Shown piece by piece: positions 1 to 8,007 of a stretch of DNA of 64,000 bases. The DNA is from CAIWHR01 sp963809965 (GTDB lineage Bacteria > Pseudomonadota > Gammaproteobacteria > Burkholderiales > Casimicrobiaceae). Both the position numbers and the translations under genes were made by a program. The DNA lies in the NCBI GenBank assembly GCA_963809965.1, contig CAWELU010000055.1:33793-97792 (forward strand). Direction: 5' to 3'. The stretch's first letter is position 1. Each line of letters starts with the position of its first letter. The notes under the pieces are model-generated. The model made no database searches. It saw nothing but the letters and a program-made list of their open reading frames with translations, and was not told the DNA's origin.

Positions 1-721
1 GGGCAGCGCGCACAAGCCACAGGGGCCGAGCGTGTAGCCGTTGCTCGTCTGGCAGCCGCAATTGTCTAGGGTCCACTTCCAGAACGCATAGCGCTCGTCG
101 AGACCGCGCGACTTGCCGCCGATCCGGTCGTCGATGCAGTACGGGCCGAACGTGTGCGTGGTGGCGCAAATCCCCTCCTCGAACGCGCAACCGTCGTTGA
201 GCAGAAAGACCTCCCATTCGAGCCCAGGGATCGCGGTTGCTTCGATTTCGCCGAGCGTCATGTGCCGCGGCAGGATCACGCGCGAGACCCCGAGGCTCCG
301 GTAGAACGCGGCAGCGCCGGGATTGCGGCAGCTCGCGAGGCTGGAAACGTGCACCCGCGCCGCGAGGCCTTCTTCGCACAGGGCGAGCAAGAGTTCCCAC
401 TCCGCGACGATCAGCGCGGAAACGCCGACCTCGTCCACGAGCATCCGGCCGAATTCGACCAAGCCGGGGGACGGCGCCCGCGGGATACGAGGGCGCATTG
501 AGCGTCGCGTAGACCGGTCGCCGATCGGCCAGCGCCACGATCCGTCGCAGGTCGTCGAGACTGGGCACGCCGGCCGCCTTGGGATTGCGCCGATGGACCC
601 ACGACGGACCGAACGCCTTCTCCCAATCGGGCGGGGTCAGGCCGCAGTAGAACTCGTGCGCACCCGCGGCCACGAGTGCTGCGACCTCGTCGGAGTTGCG
701 GAGCGGAGCGAGGATCTTCAC
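1..721 (-). CDS. Peptidase U32 family protein, UbiU-like (partial, runs off left edge)
   Basis: About 240 N-terminal residues are visible; the rest lies outside the window. The protein starts MKILAPLRNSDEV and has the EFYCGL strand typical of U32 proteins. Later come RVILPRHMTL and NDGCAFEEGIC, whose Cys-x6-Cys spacing equals that of two [4Fe-4S] ligands of UbiU, a subunit of the O2-independent ubiquinone hydroxylase. Further cysteines follow (FGPYC, NCGC, GPCGLC). The GTG start at 721 overlaps the stop of the upstream U32 gene by four bases (GTGA), so the two are probably made together. One extra base near 485 breaks the frame. Family assignment is firm. The substrate is unknown: U32 members act on ubiquinone precursors, tRNA, rRNA or peptides. 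Confidence 0.75.
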   Translation of the reverse strand, partial: MKILAPLRNSDEVAALVAAGAHEFYCGLTPPDWEKAFGPSWVHRRNPKAAGVPSLDDLRRIVALADRRPVYATLNAPSYPAGAVPRLGRIRPDARGRGRRFRADRRGVGTLARPVRRRPRGAGARFQPRELPQSRRCRVLPEPRGLARDPAAAHDARRNRSNRDPWARMGGLSAQRRLRVRGGDLRHHAHVRPVLHRRPDRRQVARSRRALCVLEVDPRQLRLPDEQRLHARPLWLVRAA

Positions 722-1458
722 GGTGTCGCCATTGGATGAAGGACGATCCGATCGGTCAGGGGCAGCCACGCGCGCACCGCTTCTCGTGGCACCTCGTAGA
801 AGAGCGTATTCCCGCCGCGCCAATGCGGCAGCGCGGAATCGTGGCGGCGAACCGGAAGCGGCTTGCCACGGCAGGGCGCCGAACACGGATCCGCCAAGGC
901 TTTGGCGAAGCCGTTGCCCTCCGGGTAGAGCGCGGCTTTCAACGGACAAGCACGGCCCGACGCCGCGAACGTGAATGGAAGGTGAAGCGCGCGGCCCAGC
1001 CCGGTACCCGTCTCGTCGGGCCCGTCGCCCAGGTAGCCGCCGTCGAGGTCCGCGTCGGTCTCGATGGCCTCGACGCCGAGTCTCGCGAACAGCCGGCGCA
1101 GCCGCTCGAAGCGCGACGCGTCGTGGGTCGCGCTTCCGGCGGGTGCCTCGCGGTAGGCGCGCGGGTCGCGCAACGATCGATTCATGAGCCGGCCTGCGCG
1201 CCGCGGCAACGAAGGGTGACGGTCGCGCAGGAGGCCGAGCACGCCCCAGTCGTTGAAGACCACCGTCGGCTGCCAATCGTCGGCGACGAGCCCGGCGATG
1301 AGGCGGCTCACTGTCCGCAGTCCCTCGGGGGTCACGAGCGGGGTGAGTAACGTAGGCTCCAATCCCCGGTCGCGCGCGATGGCGCAGAACGCGTTGGCCT
1401 CGTCGGTGTCCGGCAGGCGGTCCTCGCAGAATTCGGAGCCGAAGTACAAAGCGACCAT
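718..1458 (-). CDS. Peptidase U32-like protein, UbiV-like
   Basis: A 246-residue protein starting at the ATG at 1458, which has GGAGG seven bases upstream; a GTG at 1506 would add 16 residues. The N-terminal YFGSEFCEDR matches the YLGEAVC-R region of UbiV, FNDWGVLGLL is the usual U32 core strand, and C-terminal GRACPLK and PCSAPCRGKP supply three more cysteines. C11, C171, C192 and C196 therefore resemble the four [4Fe-4S] ligands of UbiV, including its final Cys-x3-Cys. UbiU and UbiV work as a heterodimer, and here two U32 genes are also adjacent and overlapping. The gene lies 121 bases after the amine dehydrogenase beta subunit on the same strand, so it is likely the tail of that operon. 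The role is inferred, not known. Confidence 0.65.
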   Translation of the reverse strand: MVALYFGSEFCEDRLPDTDEANAFCAIARDRGLEPTLLTPLVTPEGLRTVSRLIAGLVADDWQPTVVFNDWGVLGLLRDRHPSLPRRAGRLMNRSLRDPRAYREAPAGSATHDASRFERLRRLFARLGVEAIETDADLDGGYLGDGPDETGTGLGRALHLPFTFAASGRACPLKAALYPEGNGFAKALADPCSAPCRGKPLPVRRHDSALPHWRGGNTLFYEVPREAVRAWLPLTDRIVLHPMATP

Positions 1459-1579
1459 CGGCCCCTCCGGCAACAGGCTGCGCCAGCCAGGCGCACACAC
1501 CGTCACGCGGATCGCGCGGCGGATCGGCGGGGTTCGCGAGACGAAGGCCGTACTCCACGCTTGCGTCCCCTCGCGAGGG

Positions 1580-2593
1580 TCAGAAAGCGATGCGCCGCAG
1601 ATCCATGCCGTCGGAAGCCATCTGCAGCACCTTCAGCGGCTTCAGCGTCGCGGCGTCGTAGATCGTCAGCGTGGACCCGGCGCCCCCGACATAGACCTTC
1701 CTGCCGTCGGCCGACACGTTGACGCCGTAGCACGTGCCCTCCTTGATCGGCACCGATGCGCCATAGGTCTTCTTCGCGAGGTCGATCACGGTCAGGTCGT
1801 CCATCACCGCGTAGGCTTTCTTGCGGTCGGGCGCAAGGACCACCGAATAGGCCATTGCCGGATCGCCCTCGAGCACGATGTCGTTCACGTCGCCGGTCTC
1901 CTGGTCGACGAGCAGCAGCCCCATGAACTTCTCCGTGTAGTAATTCATGCTGGCCACCCCGCCGTTGTCGAACACGTAGTCCCAGAACGGAAGGATGTTC
2001 ATGCCCTTGTCGAACATGGGCACGGTCTGAACCACCTTGAGATCGCTGCCCGTGGTGTCGATCTTGTACAGATCCTGGCCGAACGCGTAGAGCGACTTCC
2101 CGCCCTTGACGCTGACGAGGTGCGCCACGCCCCATGGCACTTCGACGCTGCGCAACAGCTTGCCGGTGGCGAGCTCGAATTGCGCCACCACGGGCTTGCC
2201 GATCACGACGTCGCCCGCGTCGACCTTGCGCGACATGAAGCCGCCGTACGCGGTCTTGCCGTCCGGGTCGAGGACGAACCCGAACATCACGCGGTCCCAG
2301 CCCTCGTTGCTCACGTCCACGGTGGCGACGACCCGGTTCACGGCGAGGTCCACCTTGTGCACGAGGTGCCGGTTGGTGGCGACGTACATGAACTTCTTGT
2401 CCGGCGTGAGTCCCACCTCGCGCGTCGCCCCCTTGATCGGAATGTCGGCGACGATCGCGTCGGTGTCGCCGTCGATCACCTGAATGATCCCGTAGCCCAT
2501 GTAATAGAACCGATCGCCTGCCTCGGCGCGTTCGACGTGGGCGAGGGCGAGCGCGGACGCAAGCCCCAGGACGAACCATCGCTGCCAGCGCAT
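1580..2593 (-). CDS. qhpB: Quinohemoprotein amine dehydrogenase beta subunit
   Basis: A 337-residue exported protein: residues 1-24 form a signal peptide ending near ERAEAG, and the rest is a YVTN-type beta-propeller (repeats such as YVATNRHLVHKVDL, AYAVMDDLTVIDL, VYVGGAGSTLTIYD). In QHNDH the beta propeller packs against the diheme alpha subunit and the small quinone-bearing gamma subunit in the periplasm. The start is taken as the second ATG (2593), because AGGAG lies six bases before it; the first ATG (2599) directly abuts that site. The ribosome-binding site overlaps the TAG stop of the gamma gene, so the two are tightly coupled. The frame is intact. Confidence 0.88.
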   Translation of the reverse strand: MRWQRWFVLGLASALALAHVERAEAGDRFYYMGYGIIQVIDGDTDAIVADIPIKGATREVGLTPDKKFMYVATNRHLVHKVDLAVNRVVATVDVSNEGWDRVMFGFVLDPDGKTAYGGFMSRKVDAGDVVIGKPVVAQFELATGKLLRSVEVPWGVAHLVSVKGGKSLYAFGQDLYKIDTTGSDLKVVQTVPMFDKGMNILPFWDYVFDNGGVASMNYYTEKFMGLLLVDQETGDVNDIVLEGDPAMAYSVVLAPDRKKAYAVMDDLTVIDLAKKTYGASVPIKEGTCYGVNVSADGRKVYVGGAGSTLTIYDAATLKPLKVLQMASDGMDLRRIAF

Positions 2594-2602
2594 GGCCATC
2601 TC

Positions 2603-2929
2603 CTAGTCGTATTTCAGGTTGCGCCAGTCGCGCGCGACGTTGGGGCACGCCGTGTCGAATTCGCGATGATTGGTGAGACCGTCCGGCACCTGCGCCGGCC
2701 ACCAGCAGTCACCGGCGCAGCCATGGAAGTCGCGCGCCGACGACTGGCAGTTGCCGATCGGGTAGGTGGGCCGCGGATTGGTCTCCCAGCCGGTGTCGAA
2801 GATCGTCGTGCAGCCTTGCGGCATCTTCGGAGGCCCGGCGAGCGCTTCGGCCGTCTTCTCCTCGCCCTCGGCCAGTCGCTCGATGGCCTTGGCCTTCTCG
2901 TTCAACGCCTCGATCAGTTTCTTCTTCAT
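2603..2929 (-). CDS. qhpC: Quinohemoprotein amine dehydrogenase gamma subunit (CTQ-bearing)
   Basis: A 108-residue protein carrying the catalytic cysteine tryptophylquinone. A charged leader of about 33 residues (MKKKLIEALNEKAKAIERL) precedes the core and is normally cleaved after cross-linking. The core keeps every known cross-link pair at the right spacing: C40-E49 (9 apart), C61-D67 (6), C75-D83 (8) as thioethers, and C71-W77 (6) for CTQ. The ATG has AAGGAG about eight bases upstream. It sits between the radical SAM maturase gene and the beta subunit gene, the standard qhpADCB order. No N-terminal signal peptide is seen, as expected for a peptide modified in the cytoplasm before export by a dedicated route. 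Confidence 0.93.
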   Translation of the reverse strand: MKKKLIEALNEKAKAIERLAEGEEKTAEALAGPPKMPQGCTTIFDTGWETNPRPTYPIGNCQSSARDFHGCAGDCWWPAQVPDGLTNHREFDTACPNVARDWRNLKYD

Positions 2930-2952
2930 GCGTTTCTCCTTGGCGGAGTGGT

Positions 2953-4371
2953 TCAGCCTTCGGCGCGCCGTCCGAGAAAGGCGAGCACGGGGTTGTCGGG
3001 ATCGCGGGCGAGGTCGCCGTAGACTCGGATGCCGAGCTCGATCCAGCGCCGGATGAAGGCGCAGGAGCCACCGGGCGGGAGACCCAGTTCGACCTCGCGC
3101 AGATGGTTCTCGTAGTGGCAGCCTCCGGCGCAGAGGCTTCGCGCCCAGCAGGCGCCGCACGCTTCGTGACGGGGCGCCGCCTGCGCAACGAGGCACGCGC
3201 CGGATCTTCGCGTGATCGACACCGGAATCCAGATCGCCCACCTCGAAGCGCTCCACGCCGGCGAAGCGATGGCACAGGAAGAAGCGTCCCTCGGCGTCCA
3301 TGGCGAGGTAGCCGAGCCCCGCGCCGCAGGGTGCGGATTTCGCATGCCCGGAGTGCAGACGCGAGAGCAGATCCAGCAGATTCGAGAACGGCAGCACGCG
3401 CCCCTGCGCGGCCTCGCGTGCGAAGCGCTCGGCGAGGAGCGAGAAGCCCTCGAACAGCGCCTCGTCCTGCTCGTGCGTCGGGAGCAGGTCGGCCGAGATC
3501 GGGCTCGCCGGCGCGATGCCGACTTCGAGGAAACCGAGCCCCAGCAGGTGCCCGAACACTTCCGGAATGCGCGCCCATTGGTCGGGCTTGAGCGTGACGC
3601 GGGCCGCGGGCGGCCGCAGCGCATGCGCGCGCAGGAGCTTCAGGCCCGCCACGACATCGGCGTAGGTGCCGCCGCCGCTCTTGCGCGAGTAGCGGCGGTT
3701 GGCGTCGTGCACGTCGGCGGGTCCGTCGATGCTGATCGAGACGTCGATCCGATGCTCACGCAGGAAGTCGAGCGCCGCCGGCGTGAATCGGGTTCCGTTG
3801 GTGGTGAGCGAAACGATGAGCTTCTTGCCCGCGGCCTGCGTCTCGGCTTCGGCCTCGGTTACCGCAGCCTTCAGCGCCGGCGAGGTTCAGCAGGGGCTCG
3901 CCGCCGAACAGGACGAGCGTGACGCTTTCGCGGTCGCCGGACGATTCCACCAGAAATCGCGCCGCGCGTCGCGCGAGCTCGGGGCGCATGACCCGCGCTT
4001 CACCGCCATAGGAGCCGCCACCGGCGTAACAGTATGCGCAACGCAGGTTGCACGTCTGGGCGATCTCGAGCACGAGCGTGCCGAGCGGAACCTCGGCCGG
4101 GTCGATGGACGCTCGGCGGCGACCGACGCAGAAGCTGCGACGGAACCAGCACCCGCGCATCGCGCAGCGCCTCCAGCACTTCGCGGTCTGCGTTCGGAAC
4201 GTCTCGCATGACGATCGCTTCCTGCGGCCGCCAGCGGGCGAGAACATCCCGCGTCGAATGGTCGAGTGCGAACAGACTCGCATGGTCCGCTCCGAAGAGG
4301 AGCGATCTGCCCGCAGAGGCGCCGGCCGTCTCGAAGATCCGGTGGTCCGCCCAGGCGTAGGTATCGCTCAT
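2953..4371 (-). CDS. qhpD: Radical SAM maturase of QHNDH gamma subunit (frameshifted)
   Basis: Encodes about 471 residues once three extra bases (near 4118, 3885 and 3205) are discounted. An N-terminal domain of about 90 residues is followed by the radical SAM motif TCNLRCAYCYAGGG (C106, C110, C113), the GGEP motif (LFGGEPLLNL) and a C-terminal SPASM-like cluster region (PCGAGLGYL, CGACWARSLCAGGC). QhpD forms the Cys-to-Asp/Glu thioether bonds in the gamma subunit. The ATG at 4371 lies ten bases after the alpha subunit stop. The three shifts would abolish the protein if real, yet all domains are conserved around them, so I treat them as sequence errors. Confidence 0.85.
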
Positions 4372-4381
4372 GCCGTGGCGC

Positions 4382-5944
4382 TCATCGTATCCGCTGGATG
4401 TAATCCGGCATGGTGACCGCGAGCTGCGCATCCGCCTTGAACGTTTGCCCGCCACGTTTGTACTGGGCGATCACCTTGACGAGGCCGCTGTTCTCGCCCG
4501 AGTAATTGCGCGCGGGATTGGGCCCGTAGTCACCCACCGGAATGTAGGTCCCATTCGGCTTGATGGCGCCGAGCCAGCGCAGGTCGTCGTCGTCGGGCCG
4601 CGTCTTGTCCTCAGCAAGCCGGAAGGTTGCGGGCACGGGACCCAGCGCGACGCTTGTCGCCTTCTTGCCGCTGCCGCTCTTCGCGTAGGCGATCGCCTCG
4701 AACTGCACGCCCTCGGCCGGGTAGTGCTGCCCGCCTGAGAGCCGCGCTCGCCCCATCTCGGGAGTGATCGCGATGAAGTCGATCTCGCGAGCGAGCCGGA
4801 TCGTCCCGGCTTCGATGCCCTTCACGGTGAGCTTCGCTTCCCCCAGCTTTTCCGCATTGCTCACCACCTGCAGCTCGAGCGTACCGGGGGAGAGGCGCTT
4901 GACCCCGAGAACCTTGACGGGCCCGGGTGAGAAGGAAATGTCGGCGGCCTTGACGTCGGGCAGATTCAGGCCGTCGACGGTGAGCGTGGTCTTTTCGTCC
5001 TTCAGGAGGAACCCGGGCAGCACGCGCGCAACCCTGGCGCTGTCACCGCTGCGCAACCATGTCGCGCTGGACGTGCGGAATTCGGGAGCGGGAAAGTGCG
5101 ATTCGCCGCGGACCTCGTCGCCGGACACGATGTAGGCACCATTGACGGCGAAGCCGTTGTTCTTCGTCCGAGTGCGCAGCGCATAGCCGCCGTAGAGCGT
5201 GCCCTCGCCGGCGAAGGTCTCGGAGGTACCGTCGGCGTACGCGAGGCTTCCCGTGAGCTTGTACTCGGCATTGCCGGCATCGGCGATCCGGACCTCGCCC
5301 CGGTAAGCCCCACGGCCCGGTTCGTACCCGAACACGCCCCAGACGCCGTCGAGTTTCGCCGCCGGCGCGGTCCACGGCTTGCCATAGGGCAGCGTCCCGG
5401 CCAGGTACGAAAGCACCGCGTCGGCCTGCGGGATCCAGCGCATCTCGCGCATCTGGAAAACGACCGTCGGCACCACGAAGAGGTGAAAGTCGCGCAGCTT
5501 GGCCCAGGCCTCGGGCGTCATCCGGTAGGAGAAGATCTTGCCCGCGGTGTGGCAGCGCACGCAGGTCGCATAGAGCTTCTCCTCGTCCTTGCCTGCGGGA
5601 ACCTCCATCTGCTGGGAGTTGTGCCACAGGCTGAGATAGGACACCTTCGCCTGCTCCTCGGGGGTGAGGAGTTGCGTGGCGGAGAGTTCCTTCAGCAGAG
5701 CGTCCATCTCTCCCTGCTTCAACTCCATCCCATGCAGACGCCGCATCCGGTCGACGATGACGGTCCACTCTTCCGGGGTCGTCCGCAGGTCCTCCACGCG
5801 GGTAATCCGGCCGTCCGCGGTCGGCACGTGGCAGTCCGCGCACTTCCTCCAGACCAGCGAGTCTCGACCGAACGCCTGCGCATTGCCGGCTGCCGCCAGC
5901 ATCGTCAAGCCCAGGAGGAACCCCAGCGCCTTGATCCGTTGCAT
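4382..5944 (-). CDS. qhpA: Quinohemoprotein amine dehydrogenase alpha subunit (diheme cytochrome c)
   Basis: A 520-residue periplasmic subunit. Residues 1-24 are a signal peptide (LGFLLGLTMLAAAGNAQA). Two heme c sites follow, CADCH at 35-39 and CVRCH at 128-132, then a long beta-rich region (about 190-520) matching the later domains of the QHNDH alpha subunit. QHNDH oxidises primary amines to aldehydes and passes electrons through the two hemes to a periplasmic cytochrome or azurin. The ATG at 5944 has GGGGAGG six bases upstream. This is the first gene of the operon; an FNR-like site lies about 110 bases upstream. Confidence 0.92.
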   Translation of the reverse strand: MQRIKALGFLLGLTMLAAAGNAQAFGRDSLVWRKCADCHVPTADGRITRVEDLRTTPEEWTVIVDRMRRLHGMELKQGEMDALLKELSATQLLTPEEQAKVSYLSLWHNSQQMEVPAGKDEEKLYATCVRCHTAGKIFSYRMTPEAWAKLRDFHLFVVPTVVFQMREMRWIPQADAVLSYLAGTLPYGKPWTAPAAKLDGVWGVFGYEPGRGAYRGEVRIADAGNAEYKLTGSLAYADGTSETFAGEGTLYGGYALRTRTKNNGFAVNGAYIVSGDEVRGESHFPAPEFRTSSATWLRSGDSARVARVLPGFLLKDEKTTLTVDGLNLPDVKAADISFSPGPVKVLGVKRLSPGTLELQVVSNAEKLGEAKLTVKGIEAGTIRLAREIDFIAITPEMGRARLSGGQHYPAEGVQFEAIAYAKSGSGKKATSVALGPVPATFRLAEDKTRPDDDDLRWLGAIKPNGTYIPVGDYGPNPARNYSGENSGLVKVIAQYKRGGQTFKADAQLAVTMPDYIQRIR

Positions 5945-6297
5945 CTGTCGCCTCCCCTGCTCAGGTGGCATCCTGCGTGTTCGCGGCCGCGGAGCGTTGC
6001 GCGCCGACGATCTGACAGCGAAGCTTAGGACCGCCGAAATGGCCCGTACTTGTTCGAGATCAAGCAATGGGCTGGAATTGGGCCTTCTACCCCGACTTCG
6101 AGGCCGACGACCTTGCAGGTCTGATCTGCCGGGGGATCGATCCGGCGTGGGAGATCACGCTCGCCACCCCGGACACCGACTGGCATCAGGCGCCATGCGA
6201 GATCCGGGAGGCCATCGTCATGGAACCAATTGACGGTCGCCGAAACGCCGGACCGGGAATCCTGCTGACGTGGTGTGTATAGGTCGCCTTTGCACTC
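5945..6297. other. Intergenic region upstream of qhpA
   Basis: About 350 bases between the divergently oriented qhpA and the membrane-protein gene at 6298. Short open frames exist on both strands (for example 6067-6282 on plus), but none has a recognisable family, a good ribosome-binding site or convincing codon use. The only structured element I see is the FNR-like palindrome at 6050-6063. Confidence 0.5.
6050..6063. promoter_or_regulatory. FNR/ANR-like site upstream of qhpA
   Basis: The sequence TTGTTcgagATCAA fits the FNR-family consensus TTGAT-N4-ATCAA with one mismatch. It is centred about 112 bases upstream of the qhpA ATG, a plausible activator position if the mRNA leader is about 70 bases. 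No regulator gene is visible. A single such match in 64 kb could be chance. Confidence 0.35.
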
Positions 6298-6690
6298 TTG
6301 ACCGGCCGAGGGGATTACGGCCTGGGCGCGCAGCCCGAAGGAAATCTGCGATGGGCCCTTACGCGCCTTTCCGGTGTGAGCATTTGGCTTCTCGTTGCAG
6401 CGTTGCTCGTGTGGTTTCGCAAACATCCGGTCAATTGGCGGAGTTTTTCATATTCGTTCGTCGCCGCGGGCATCGTCGCAATCCTGTTCGCGCCTTCCCT
6501 CGTTTCAGGCAGTGCCAATTACTGGGCGATCGCCGGGACGATTGGCTTCTACGCGTTGGTGTCAGGTTTCCTCTGTATGACCGTCAGGAAGCCGGCAATC
6601 GCCGCTGGCCTGGGCCCGCTCCTTTTCATCGCCCAGCTTCTCGTCGACGCGGTCGCGCACGTCTTTTCGGGGCAGTTTCGCCTGCACTGA
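6298..6690 (+). CDS. Small integral membrane protein, unknown function
   Basis: A 130-residue protein with about four hydrophobic segments (SIWLLVAALLVWF, FVAAGIVAILFAPSLV, YWAIAGTIGFYALVSGFLCM, IAAGLGPLLFIAQLLVDAV). No conserved family or functional residues are recognised. The reading frame opens with TTG at 6298; an in-frame GTG at 6376 directly precedes the first membrane segment and may be the true start. An out-of-frame ATG at 6351 with a GAAGGAAA ribosome-binding site suggests that one base may be wrong at the 5' end. It lies between qhpA and paaX and has no evident functional link to either. Confidence 0.5.
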   Translation: MTGRGDYGLGAQPEGNLRWALTRLSGVSIWLLVAALLVWFRKHPVNWRSFSYSFVAAGIVAILFAPSLVSGSANYWAIAGTIGFYALVSGFLCMTVRKPAIAAGLGPLLFIAQLLVDAVAHVFSGQFRLH

Positions 6691-6815
6691 AAACTTTCCT
6701 GTGCTCCGCCGGACGCGACCCGTGGTGCGGATCGCGGACGCGGCGCGAATCCATGGCCTGCTCGGGCTTACCGACACCGATCCGCTGGCGCTCGCCATCC
6801 ACGCAACGCGGCAGG

Positions 6816-7719
6816 TCAGTCGACGAGCCCGCCGAACCGCCGGTAGAAATCCGCCGACGCCGGCGGCAGCGCGCCACGCGCACCTTCCAACGTCGCGACC
6901 AGATGCCGTTCCGCCGCGCGGTGCGTGAGCCGGTAGAAATCGCGGCACAGCGCGAAGGCGGCCGGACCCGGCCAATCGAGCGGCAGCAGCGCGGCCGGCA
7001 GCTGCGGATCGCGCAAGAGCACGCGGCGGTACTCATGGATCAGCAGCGTGCGGACGAGAAACGACTGCTCCGGATGGTGGTCGGAGTCGCTTGCCTGGCG
7101 AAAGCGGTCGATCACCGTTCCGAAACGTCGCAGGAATCGGCGATAGTCGGCGGCGACGCTCGCCAGATCGAGCATCCGGGGTACCGAGGACGCCAGCGTC
7201 TGCCCATCGAGTGCCGCATCGTCGCGGGCACGTACGACGACGATCTGCCCGGTGAGGCCGAGCGCCGCGGCGATCCGAGGCACCGACGACGAGTCCTGCG
7301 ACGGTCGGGCATAGACGCCGGGCGCGAGCGTCCCGAAGCCCTCCCACCGCAGCTCCTCGCCCGAGGGCGCGCCGCCAACCGTTCTTCGGCCCGCCGGCGA
7401 TGACGAGTTCCCAGGTGTCGTCCCAATGCTCGACCGGCAGCGTGTAGATCCGGCGGTATGCCTGCTCGAAGCGACGGGCACCGTCGCGGGTGAGCCGATA
7501 CAGGCTGCGGCGACCGACCGGGGTGGCCTTGAGCCAGCCCTCACGCGCGAGGCGGAACACGCTCGTGCGCACCAGCCGTTCGTTGATGCGAAACGGCGCG
7601 AGCAGCCGGATCAATCCCGGCAGCAGGACGGCGCCGCCGTGGGGGGCGATCGCGTCACCCCAGACCGTGATGACGAGCGACGAGGCGCGCGGGGGCGCTG
7701 ATGCGAGCTCACGCCGCAC
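6816..7719 (-). CDS. paaX: Phenylacetic acid degradation operon repressor PaaX (frameshifted)
   Basis: About 300 residues of the PaaX family. The N terminus has the winged-helix domain (SSLVITVWGDAI, LVRTSVFRLAREGWL) and the middle carries the signature GFGTLAPGVYARPS. The C-terminal PaaX domain ends LTHRAAERHLVATLEG. PaaX represses paa genes and is released by phenylacetyl-CoA. The gene is divergent from paaA, with the palindromic operator at 7876-7914 between them, the usual arrangement. One extra base near 7384 separates the two domains. The start is a GTG at 7719 and no strong ribosome-binding site is seen. Confidence 0.85.
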
Positions 7720-7875
7720 GAACCGCGTTACGTGGGGATCGGGCGTGACCGGATCGCGCCGGGTCTGCCGAAGCGTGGGTCGGGCCTGGCGCTTCGCCGG
7801 TCCGGGCGGGTGGCCTTCAGGGCGGAGCGGGGCATGGATCGGCGTCGGGTCCGGATCGAGCGGAGCCTGGCAACG

Positions 7876-7914
7876 TGATACATACTTTACACCAATCGGT
7901 GCAAAGCTGTATCA
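7876..7914. promoter_or_regulatory. Palindromic operator of the paa operon
   Basis: The outer arms TGATACA (7876-7882) and TGTATCA (7908-7914) are perfect inverted repeats. Inside them, CTTTaCACC (7885-7893) pairs with GGTGcAAAG (7898-7906). The 39-base palindrome lies between paaX and paaA and overlaps the promoter at 7886-7915, so a bound repressor would block RNA polymerase. PaaX is the likely ligand. A TetR-type PaaR, used by some betaproteobacteria, is the alternative, but no such gene is in the window. Confidence 0.6.
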
Positions 7915-7915
7915 T
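7886..7915 (+). promoter_or_regulatory. Sigma-70-type promoter of paaA
   Basis: TTTACA (7886-7891) and TATCAT (7910-7915) with an 18-base spacer are a good match to -35 and -10 boxes. They lie inside the operator palindrome and about 92 bases before the paaA ATG. Inferred by eye. Confidence 0.5.
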
Positions 7916-8007
7916 TTCGGGTCCCGCGGCCCTCCTGTTGTTTCGCCCAGGCGCGGCATCGCGGATATCATGGCCGACCGGCCCCCGGATCGGACGAGGA
8001 GGAGTGC

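Noticed and set aside
6067..6282. Possible 71-residue gene upstream of the membrane protein
   Set aside because: No ribosome-binding site, no family, and an overlapping frame on the other strand of equal quality. Left as intergenic.
6701..6840. Plus-strand text GLLGLTDTDPLALAIHATRQ resembling a fragment of a DUF4010/MgtC-type membrane protein
   Set aside because: Only about 35 codons of weak resemblance with no start or end; it could be chance. A profile search would decide.
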